This document shows, in pieces, positions 44,714 through 56,700 of a DNA stretch of 64,000 bases (position 1 is the first letter of the stretch; each line of letters starts with the position of its first letter). Source of the DNA: Isoetes taiwanensis (Eukaryota; Streptophyta; Lycopodiopsida; Isoetales; Isoetaceae); NCBI GenBank assembly GCA_021234155.1, contig JAJEKV010000044.1, positions 11,289,764-11,353,763 on the forward strand, in the 5' to 3' direction. The translations under genes were made by a program, and so were the position numbers. Below the pieces are notes generated by a model. It was not told where the DNA came from, made no database searches, and saw only the letters and a list, made by a program, of their open reading frames with translations.

Positions 44714-47700
44714 ATGGCGCAGAGAAAGGGAGGGCCCAAGACCCAGGATGTTATGGCGGACACCGATGTCCAAATGCCACTTCAAGCCATCCTGCTCGCT
44801 GATAGTTTCGCTCAGAAATTTAGACCGATTACTTTGGAACGGCCTAAGGTTGGTTCTTGGCTTCTGATTTGACAATTAAACTAGGATTATTTCTGAACTG
44901 GTTTTCTTCTATAAGGTATTGCTCCCCCTGGTCAATGTGCCAATGATTGAATACACACTGGAGTGGCTTGCTTCAGCTGGTGTGGAACAAGTGTTTGTTC
45001 TTTGCTGTGCTCATGCAGAGCAAGTGATAAAATTTCTGGAAATATCCAAGTGGCGATCTCAACCAAGATTTGCCGTGACTGTTATTGAGTCTCATGATTG
45101 TGTTAGTGTTGGTGATGCATTACGTCGCATAGAGCAGCAAAATGTGGTATGGGTCTTTCCTTCATAAAGTTGGGATTACATAATTTATTGAGTATTTGGA
45201 GTGATAATGTTTCTGTGATTTCAAGATACGAGGTGATTTTGTACTTGTAAGTGGAGACACTGTTAGTAACATGTCCTTAAAGGATGTTCTTTGGCAACAT
45301 CAAGAGAGAAGAAAAAAAGACAAGTTGGCGATTATGACAATGGTTATCCAGCATACAAAAGTGTCCTCTTTAACACATCAATCCCGTCTTGGCGACGATG
45401 AGCTGGTTTTTGCAATCGATAAGGAGACCAAACAACTTCTTTATTATGATTCTATAAAAGACTATCCCACTAAGGAGGCTTCTCAGAAGCAGCCAAATAA
45501 ACCTATTACATTGGACAGGACGATCTTGACTGACAGAGCTGGAGTAGAACTATATCTCAATGTACAGGTCTGTGTTAATTTTTCTGGTGGCAATGCTTAT
45601 ATCCATCGTACTATTGCAGTACATGTTTTCTAGGCGATTGATGAGATATCAACATTCTCCTAATGCAATTTCACAGTTGCAATTTAGGCTGTCTAAATCA
45701 CTAGACTGATTGCAGGATTGCCACATCGACATATGCTCACCTGAAGTCCTGTTCCTCTTCACTGACAATTTCGATTATCAACAAGTGCGACGAGATTTTG
45801 TAAAAGGCCTCCTTAGCGAAGAGGTAAAATCTGTTATATGTTCTACATATGCCAGTATGATCTTCACAATCGTAGCTCCTATGGATGCCATATAAGTTTT
45901 TCACTGACATAAGTCAGTCAGTTTGTTTATATATTTACTGCAAAACAAACATGAATCAACTTTAGTATTAAGTTGCCAAAAAGGCAGAATTGTTAGATCT
46001 TTGTAAGTTGAGGCACAGAAAGGCAATGAGAAAAGCTTCTGGCCAAAAAGGGGACGAAATGATATTCATAGTGGGAGCATGAGTTTGGGATACAGCTGAT
46101 GGTTTATTTGCTTACTTTTTAATAGTGGTTTCCATGCTTTCATGCCCTTGTTATGTATTTTACTAGACTATAGCTTTTCAGCATGATCATGCAAGAAATG
46201 ATAACTGAATTTTCGCTTTAACATTCTTTTTTGTTTATGTTTCTACCGTCTTTCTGAACAACGACAATTTCTTGTATCCTCAACTGGCAGATTATGGGTA
46301 ACAAAGTTTTTACCTTTAAAATTGATGGGGAATATGCAGCCCGTATAGATAACTTTCGGGCCTATGACACAGTAAGCAAAGATATTATACAAAGATGGAC
46401 ATACCCTCTTGTTCCAGACATACAGTTTTCACATATTCTCCCGTCAGCAAAATGGGGAAGACATAATGTTTATAAGGAACCTGGTTTGTTTCTGTTCCTT
46501 CAAATGTAGAGGTTTCTTTCCTTCAATAAGGGTGGCAGTGATTTCATGCTAAATTACAGTCACCTAACAGAATGTTATCCTTGTGCAACTATTTATTTTA
46601 AACTTGCCTTGTGAACAGGTGTGACAATTGACAGAACTGCATTGGTTGGAGAAAACACAGTCATTGGAGAGGGTTCAAAGATTGGTGAAAATAGCCGAGT
46701 GCGCCATTCTGTTATTGGTCGTGGATGTAGCATTGGCAAGAATGTAACCATTGAAGGGTGCTATATTTGGAATAATGTGACAGTCGGTGATGATGCCCAT
46801 CTCCTGTATTCTATTTTATGTGATGGTGCAGTTGTGAGGACTGGAGCAAAACTGAAGCCAGGTGCCATATTGTCTTTTAAGGTATTTATTAGTTCATACT
46901 TTAACGAATCTGCACGTAGTGTAATTCAGTTTAGTGCACTTTCTGGTGCAGACAATTATTGGTCCTAGCTTTGTTGTCCCCTCATATTCCAAGATTTCTT
47001 TGATGCAACAACCTACTGAAGAGGGTAGCAGCGATGAAGAATTGGAGTATGCTGATTCTGCAAGCTCAGTGGCTGATAAACAATCCCTGTCCTTTTCTGG
47101 TTAGTGTATTCTTTATCTGAAGATGCTTATCTGTTAGTTAGTATTCTAGTATCAGGTGCTGTTCAGCTTCGATGGTGTTTCATTTTGATGCTTTACATAC
47201 ATCTGGAATAGGAAACTAGGCACTCCATGTAGTGTCATGAATGGATTCATTACTCGACTGCACATCATTAATCAGTCATCCTGTATGAGGAAGTTGCCAG
47301 TTTGTATCCTGGATTCGAATTGGCAACAGTGAGGGGGCTAATTTATTGATTACGTGGTCACACATGGTACCTGCTAGAGTATAATCTGAATTTGTGGATA
47401 TGTTAAGTCATCACCATCATCGGATGTGGCTATACTTGTATGGTCATATCCTTAATAGATATGATTCTTCCCTCCTTGCATGCACATCCCCTTCCTCCAG
47501 AGAGCAAGAACCAGCCTGATCGGTACCTGTGAGCAGATCCAGCTGTGCCATCTGATTGGAATAGTTGATGCATGAATCCCTAGTGATTGTTGCATGTGAT
47601 ATGTTTAGTAGTACCATTATTGGATGTGACATGTACGATCATATCCTTAATAGATATGATTGCTTTCTTCTTGTATGTGCCTCCTCTCCTTCCAACCTCT

Positions 47701-50700
47701 GAGGCTCTGAATTTCTCTTCTTTCTAGAATGATTAGAAGGATTCTGTACCCATGGTATAATGCTTGCTGAATTTTATGTGAAACCTTTGAAGGTTGAAAT
47801 TGCCTTTCAAACAGTGACTTATTTACATAAGTTACACCGCTTTGAACAATCATAACAAGGTCAGAGACTTTCCTGGTTGGCATATGTGTCATCTAAAACA
47901 TTGGCAGACTAGGGTAAGTGCTGTTGGTTGTCAAGGACATCTAAATTGTTTGAGGAGATGGGCTTCTCTATGGGAAATATCCCACCTTTTCAATACAGTA
48001 TAATGGATGGTAATCTGAATTTTACTCAGCAAGAAGTTAATCAGCTTATACGCCATGATTTGGAGTGTCTTTATGTTGCAAATACATGAGTAAATCCCGT
48101 CAAAGATCTGCCTATGAGGGTAGCTTCCTAAATATATCAGTAGATGGGGGCCTGGATATTTGGATATTGATCTGCCGAATAAAGTGAGATACTCTTATGG
48201 GGCAGTTTAGAGTGTCATCTCACCAGTTGGACATTGAGGTTGATAGGGCGAAAAATATTAGTCGTGAAGATCGGAAATGCCCAATGTGTGATCTAAACAT
48301 GGTTGAATCAGAAAAACATTATATTTTTACCTGCCCAACCTACTACATCATTAGAGACAGATATCATTGTCTTTTTAGAGACCCCACATCTCTATGACAG
48401 CTGGTGGAATATTACGATCAGAAATGTGTATCTCACTTTGTATATGAACTATGCCTAGAAAGGAGAAACATTCTCAAACAAAAGATTCCAACGGGCCTGA
48501 AGCAAACAGAAACAACCAATTTCTTCTCATCTGAGCCAAATGATGATAAGATGATAGTGGAGGCATCACAGAAGAGGAAGTATCCTGACCCTAAAGGGGT
48601 GACTTTGGCATTGTCTAAGAAGATAAAATGATCAGCAGTTATGAAACATAAAAGGTCTTTCCAGAAGAGGCCGAGCATAAGGGTATTATGAATTATTTTG
48701 CAGCAGTCACAGGAGCGAATGGGCTATTCCCATCAAACTCTACCTGAGCAGATTTTTAGATTTTTACTATAAGTTCTGTTAACTTATTATTTTTGTTTGT
48801 ATAATAACAGAAGGGTTTTCCTCCTGGAGGTCTTGAATTCTGTATGTATTATGGTCTCATAGACTCTTCGGTTCTTATGTAGACGTTAATAAATCTTTCT
48901 TTCGTTCTTTCTTTCTTTCCAACAAACACATAGGACGGATAAAGATGCATGAGCCCTTATGCGAGAACCACCAAGAGTACTTTTAAAATGGACAATGTTT
49001 TCCTCTCTCTATCCTACAAGTTCTTTTCAGTCTAAATGGCTCCTCATTTTGACGTCTTGATGCCATATGTTTATTTTATCTGTATTTAGCTGATATTTAT
49101 GCTACAGATCAAAATTCTGCTTCTCTGGATGCCAACATGCATGATCCTTTGCAACATTGGGATCCGGCTGAGGTAAACACAAAGCCTTATATGAATATAT
49201 TTTACCCATGGACATGAATGGAAATTATGACCTCCACTCTGCCAAGTTAGATTGTTTGTGTCCTGGCATCCTTGAAACTGAACTTTTGATCCTAACAGTC
49301 TTGAATTTGTATTGCCACATCTCATGCTTACCAAATTCTGGCATGGTTATATTGGTCATGCAATTTCTAGGTTGGCCATCATGGTGCAGGGTATAAATGG
49401 ATAAATAAAGAACCGGGCCAAGATGATGAATTGAGGCATTCAGTTGCTCCTTTACCAGCTGAAAGGCTTCAGGAAATGGCAATAAGGCATGAGCAAAACA
49501 GTATCAATGGCCTTGAACAGGAACCAGATGTAATATCAGGAGGGGAAAGTATTCCTAGTGCGAGTGCTGATGTTGATGAAGAAGAGGAGGAACCTGATGA
49601 AGAAAATGAGAAGATATATTTTGAAAGAGAGGTTATATGCACCATTTGAGTCATTTGCGCCTATTCTAGTTCTATGAAACTGACATCTTTTTTGATGAAG
49701 GTGGAGGAAACATTTAGAAGAGCTGTATCTGAGAATTCTGCGGTTAAACCAGACCATGTGGTGCTTGAAGTGAATGCATTAAAGTACGTGTTCATGTCCA
49801 TTCTCATGCCATAATAGGTATTTGGTTGAGAGTTCATTCAAGATTTCAATTTGTCAGCCTCTGACACCTAAGTTTTAAGGAGGCTTCATAACCAGTTTGA
49901 GAAATGTGAAACACAAACGTTTGAGAGTATATATCCCCGATCTGCTCCTATAGGCCATTCAGCTTGACTGCTCCCAATTCTATCTGCTCCTATAGGACAT
50001 CATCTTGACTGCCCGCAAGCCAGGCATTTTCAGCATCCAGCAGCTGGCTGATTTGTTTTCTAAATGCTCCATTAAATGCAGCAAAGTTAAAGGAGTACTG
50101 CATGTTGTTCTTAGCAATGTCACTATATCAGAGGAGTTGAATACACCATAGGCCATAATGGTTTCAAAACATGTATTCTTTTTTCTGCATGTGGGTATTG
50201 TTTTTTACTGCAACCACCCTTTTGAATCAACCACCCCTTTGGACCAACACACTTACAGAAGGCCTGAAGTCAATGTATTGCTATTGTACGTTACGTCTGG
50301 TTTTTTCTAACATGCTCGTTAGAATGCTGGCTTATCATTTTGTGCAATTAACAGTTATAGCTTGTCATAGAAAATAAATGTATCTCTAGTTGGTCTGGAC
50401 AAAAGGACAATATTTTAATAGCTGACTGTTTAATTTTTGGGATTATGCAGATTAGCTTATGACAAGTCGTTTTCTGATTGTGGTGGGGCAATGTTTAAAG
50501 CAATATTGAACCTTGCATGCGAGATGCCACATTCATCCTCTGGTAGGTGAAGTAAATTAATTCCTCATGGCAACTATGCTAAGTTTATTCTTTTATGATG
50601 TTCCACATAAGAAAGAAAGATTTATTATCGTCTATGTATTAGAGGATTATCCACGTGTCTAGATGACTATACATGCTAAGTCACTTGTTGCTGATGTGGC

Positions 50701-53700
50701 ATGTCTTTATAAGCCACAGTCACGCTCCATTCAGTTAGTGAAGTCTCTAGCTAGTATTCTAGACGCTTTTGTATCTTCTTCATTCTTCAAGAAATACATT
50801 CTATTCAGAAGCCTTTGGTTCATGGTATCAAGCCGGACTTGAGGGATGAAGACAGTACATGTTTGATCAGCAGATCCTTGATCTAGGATTGAAGATCAAA
50901 GGTAACAATTCGTGAAACTGAAGTGGATGTGTTTAGCTTTACAATAAGCTAGACACTGCTTGCATCTGATAGGCTTGGAATCTTGCAATTCTTGCAAGAA
51001 CAGGTGCCGGAAGACGTTTTTTGAAAGAATCTTGACGTTCTTTATCAAAATTGTGATATCTTTCGAAATTTTTTGCTGCTTTGTGCCGGTTTTAGTAGGA
51101 GGGTTTTAGTAGGAGGAATCGTCTGCTCTATTTCAAACGGATCATCTTGCAAATTTTTAGCCTTCTGTCCAAATTTAGCCTGTATTCTAGATTTAGCCAA
51201 TTCTTTTTGGCTTTATTGTGGAAACGTAGCCTCTATTGTGGAAATTTCGATCTTCTTTTTCAGAACCTGATCTTGTGCTCTCTTGTGCTCTCTAATGGCA
51301 GTTAGTCACGATCCCTGGAAATATTTTCAACATCCAGTTCTAGATGATCATAATTACTTTACTTGGAAAGAAGCTTTCAAGACAAGTCTTAATCTCAAGA
51401 ATTTGGGTGAAGTTCTTGACATTAAGTGGGTTCCCAAAACAGATGATGAAAAGAAGAAAGATTTCTATGCTCTCAATCATCTTAGGGCTTGTATTTGCAC
51501 TGATTATCTCATGGATATTAAAGACTTCTCTGATTTTCCAACAGCCTTTCAGTTTTTGCAAAAGAAGTGTGTTCTTAAAGGTGAAGGTCAACAGCTTGTT
51601 AGAGTCAAATGGATAATCTGAAGTTAGTAGATTGCTCCAGCATGCGAGAGTATTTGAAAAAACTCAAAACTTTACATGAAGAGTATATTAGTGCTGGAGG
51701 TGAGATGAAAGAAGTCAGACTTATTCTTTATGCTTTGAAGGGGTTGTCAGATGAATACAAGCATACAGTCAAGTTTTACAAATTGCGACATGGGATCAAG
51801 ATTGATTTTAACCATCTGCAACAGCAATTATTAGATGAAAAGCAAGACAATAAGAGGGCCATCCAGGGAAGCTGCTCACTATTCTCACACAAAGGTTTCT
51901 TCTTCCTCTATGCATTCCTCTGCAGATGCTTCCTCTAGAATGACAAAACTTGTGATCTAGGCTAGAATCAAACAGCAAGAAAACAAGAGAGAAAAGAGAC
52001 GGAGTGAAACTCAGAAAAAGGAATATGATGGATTGGATTGTTGTTTTTCTCGGTGCTACAGAAGATGGTCACATATGTGACGTGTAGAGCATAGCACGTT
52101 GACACCTAACCTAGGGGGCATACATGAACATAAATATATATGCTAAACTATAGACCATGGTCCTATGTAAATACATAGGCTGCCATGTCAGCACATATGT
52201 GTGCTTAACCATTAAGAATTATTTCTGTCATCCTCCCCTAAGCACATATATGAACTGAGAACAAAAGAAGACGAGAACAAAAGAAGAATGCTACAGCTTA
52301 TCGTGGTAATCCTCCCCTAAGCTGAGCATTCGAATACCAAGCTGAGTCTTGAATTTCTGAAATGTAGACCCTGCTAATGGCTTGGTGAAGAGGTCAGCCA
52401 ATTGATCTGTGGTTGGAACATGATGAAGATCAAGCTGACCATCAAGGGCCTTCTCTCGCACAAAATGATAATGTGTTTCAATGTGTTTGCTGCGCGCATG
52501 AAACACAGGATTATTAGCAAGTTGCAAAGAGCTTTGGTTGTCACAAAAGAGTGGAATAGTGCTGGTGTCAAAGCCTAATTCTGCAAAAAGTTTGGCTAAC
52601 CATCAGCAGCGGCAATCGCTAAGGCTTTATACTCCGCCTCCGTGCTAGAAAGAGAGACTGAGGGCTGACGCTTGCTGAGCCAAGTAATGATGTTCTTACC
52701 AAGGCCAAACACATAACCTGTGGTGCTGCGTCGCGTATCAAGACAACCAGAATGATCAGCATCTACAAAACCATGCAAAGCAGGCGACGGATCACGCATA
52801 TAGCAGAGGCCCTCATTAAGAGTACCTTTTAAATAAGCGAGCACTCTTTTCGCTGCTTGCCAATGGCTCTGTTTTGGACAGGCCATAAAACGGCTCAACA
52901 TGCCCACCGCAAAAGAGATCTCTGGTTTGGTGACTGTAAGGTAAATTAGTCCACCAACAAGTGAACGATACAAAGTAGCATCTACCTGAGGAGACTCATC
53001 AGAGTTGGATAACTTCAAACCAGGCTCCATGGGCTGTTTGGCAACCTTGCAATCTGTCATGTGAAATTTTGTAAGAAGATCTTGGACGTACTTACCTTGA
53101 GACAAAGTGATGCCATCGTGAGTTTGCCAAATTTCAATCCCAAGAAAGTAATGGGACAGACCTAAGTCTGTCATAGCAAATTCATGTATAAGCGAAGGCG
53201 CGAATTGATCAATAAGATCATGGGCATCTCCTGTAAGCAGCAAATCATCAACATTACAACACAACAATGCAGAGAGATGTACCTTTAGTTTTAAAGTATA
53301 AATTGGGATCTGCTGTGGAAAAAAGAATAGCCATGTGCTTTAAGATAAGAATCTATCTTATGGTACCAGCACCGAGGTGCTTGTTTAAAGGTCAGAGACT
53401 CTTTTTCAATTTACAAACCAAGTGCCCTTGCCCTTCGAGACAAAACCTTCTGGCTGCTGCATATAAACTTCATCGGACAGGTCTCCATTCAAAAAGGCAC
53501 TTTGGAAGTCCATTTGATATACGGGCCATCCTTTACTAGCTGCTAAGGCAAAAATAGCGCGCACGGTTGACATTCTTGCAACTGGAGCAAAGACTTCATC
53601 ATAATCAATGCCATGCTGCTGAGCGAATCCTTTGGCAACAAGTCTGGCTTTATGCTTACTGAGAGAGCCATCTGCATTGTATTTGTCTTTAAAGATCCAT

Positions 53701-56700
53701 TTTGATCCAATCGCTTTCTTCCTTTTAGGGGGAACGAGATCCCAAGTCTCATTCTTAATGAGCAGGTCATATTCATGTTGCATCGCAGCCACCCAATCTG
53801 GATTGGTAAGAGCTTCAGCAAAACTAGAAGGCGTATGATCTTCATAGATCTTTGCCATCAAAGCATAATTACAAGTGTGCGTAACACTTGGCTGTGCATC
53901 AGATAAGGCCTTAAGCCGCTCAGATCGCCTAAGAGGCACACCATCATCATGATTTGCAGCAGGAGACGGGGCTGGAGCAGTCCTAGAACTACTAGCAGGC
54001 TGATTGGCAGCATGAATATCAGACAAGGCAGCAAGATAAGGATCATTTTCGTCATCATCACTATGATCACAAACGCTGGTCGGTACAGCAGCAACTGGAG
54101 CAGCATTACTTGCATTCTGCTGAGTGTCCAAATCAAGCAAAGAATGAATATCAAAGGGCGCACCAACATCATGCTCGAAAGCATCATAGTAGCCATCCTC
54201 CAAGAATTTGGCATCAGGACTGATCACAAGCTTCTTAGTGGCTGGGTTATAGAATTTGTAAGCTTTATATCCATCAGCATACCCAATAAAAATGCATTTG
54301 ACTGCCCGATCATCAAGTTTCTTCAATTTTGAATGCGGATGCACAAAAGCAGGACAGCCAAAGATTTTCAAATGCGAGACATCAGGTTTTGTACCATAGA
54401 ACACCTCGAAAGGTGTTTGCCCTTTCACAATTTTTGTGGGAGCTCTATTCAAAAGATAGGCTGCTGTTTTAACTGCTTCACCCCAAAATGACAGTGGCAA
54501 GCGTTTATAAGCAAGCATGCTTCTTGCCAAATTCATAAGAGCGAGATTCTTGCGTTCAGCTACACCGTTTTGTGGCGAACAGTATGGAGCACTCAACTCG
54601 CGAACAATGCCGGAATCTCGAAGATAGGCATCAAAAGAATGGTTTTTGTACTCACCACCATTGTCGGACCTGAATGCCTTAATCAACTTCCCTGTTTGTT
54701 TTTCAACCATAATCCGGAACTCCTTGAACTTAGAGAGTACATCAGATTTGTAATGCAAAGGGTACACCCACGTCATCCTAGAATGATCATCAATGAATGT
54801 ACAAAAGTAGCGTGCTCCACTCAAAGAAGGGACCCTGACTTCGCATACATCACTATGCACGAGCTGCAAGATATCATTGGTTTTCTTCACGGCCTCCTTG
54901 GGGAAAGATGCAGCTACTTGCTTTCCAAGATTGCAAGCATCGCATTGCAGTTTATGAGTATGTACAGCAGGCAGCCCAACAACCATCTCTTTTGCATGCA
55001 TCATACAAAGAGATTGACAACTCAAATGACCATACCGAGCATGCCATAGCTCATCCGAAGACATGCTAATAGCAGCAGCAGCAAGCAAACCTTTCTGCTC
55101 TACAACAGAAGCGCAAAATTTGTACAAACCATTTTGGAGAATGCCGCGAGCAACAATATCAGAGTCGGGAATAGCAGGGCGCGTAGGAGTAAGTATAACT
55201 TCTCCTTGTCCAAATATAGCATACAAGCCGCTGTTATCAACCTTGGAAACGGACAACAAATTTTCTTCAAGTCCAGGAATGTAAATAACATCTTTAACAT
55301 ACTTTATGCCGCTTTCCTGAGTAGAAAATGTGACGTCGCCCTTCCCTTGAATCTGATAGCTGAAATTATCAGCAAATTTAACTCGACCACCATCCACTTG
55401 CTGTAGTTTAGAAAAATACTTTCTTTTTCCTGTCATGTGCGAAGTGGCACCGGAATCAAGGTACCACGGATCACTACCAGATCTGTCCAAAGACATCTCA
55501 GAAGCTTTGAATAAGCATTCAATATCAGCACTTTCTGGTTCAAATTCAGCAGCTACGAAATTAGATCGCTCCTTACGATCATAATGCGGGCTGATTTTTT
55601 AGCATGAGCGGGCTGATCTTTACTTGCTGCAGCAGCTTTGGCTTCTTTCTTTAAACGCTTTGGGCAATCACTAATCCAATGCCCTTTCTCGTGGCAATAT
55701 CTGCATGGATATCTGCTTGAACCTTTCTTGCTTCCGCTCCCCTGATTAGAATTACTACCTGAAGACTCAGAGGATTTATTTCGAGAGAACCTATCATTGT
55801 GCTTCTTGGGATTATGTTTGGAAAAGAAAGCATTCTGATCTGACCGGCTTTTCAACTCCAATTCAGTCTGAAGGAGAAGATTAGGCAAGTCTTTCAGCTT
55901 AATTGGGCTGTCTCTTGCACCTAATGCAAGAATAAAAGGCTGATAATCTATAGAAAGACCACGAAGCAATGCGGAAATTACCTCACCATCTGGTACTTGC
56001 TGTTTCATATCATCCAATTTGCTTTTAATCTCTTTGGCCTTGGAAATATAATCAAGCATATCTTTACAATTGTCCAAGCGCAAAGAGTGTAACTCGTCTC
56101 TCAAGAAAAAGGCTCTAGAATCTGTATCTCGAGCGTACACCCTTTTCAGCTGATCTAGTGCTTCAGACAATAACTTACAACCCCTGATATGGCACTGAAC
56201 TTCTGGTGATACAAGAACTTTCAAGAGGCCCAAGCCTTTCTTATTTTTTGACGAGAAATCTGCATCTTTTATGTCAAGAGAGCCATCAACAAGTCCATCC
56301 AAACAATGCATGAGGAGATAACCTTCAAACACATCAATCCACTGAAAATAATTATCTCCTTTCAGGATAGCATTTGGATTGTTGAATTTGGTGGAATCCA
56401 TCCCTGAAGGTATTAAAACTTATCAAAGAGCACTAAGAGAGAGATTACTGAGCTTTAGATGCACAAAGAAGACAAACCAAGGGATTTACCCAGACAGATG
56501 GTATGTCACAGAAACTAACTCTAACTGCATCAACATTGCTCAATCCTGACAAATCTCTCACGAAATTGCTCCTAGAGCCAAAATTACCAATTGTTCAACC
56601 TTTCGGAACAAAAACAAAAACGGCACAAAACGGCAAAAAACGGCACCTTTGTGCAACCAAATCTCGAATTTGAACAAAAGTACACAATTTGTTGATGACG

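Noticed and set aside
45271-46968. Separate short genes in the eIF2B epsilon region
   Set aside because: They are single exons of one spliced gene; splice sites join them in frame.
51340-51591. Minus-strand frame in the Copia-1 gag
   Set aside because: Shadow of the gag frame on the plus strand.
53949-55406. Plus-strand frames of 66-159 codons inside Copia-2
   Set aside because: Antisense shadows of the pol frame.
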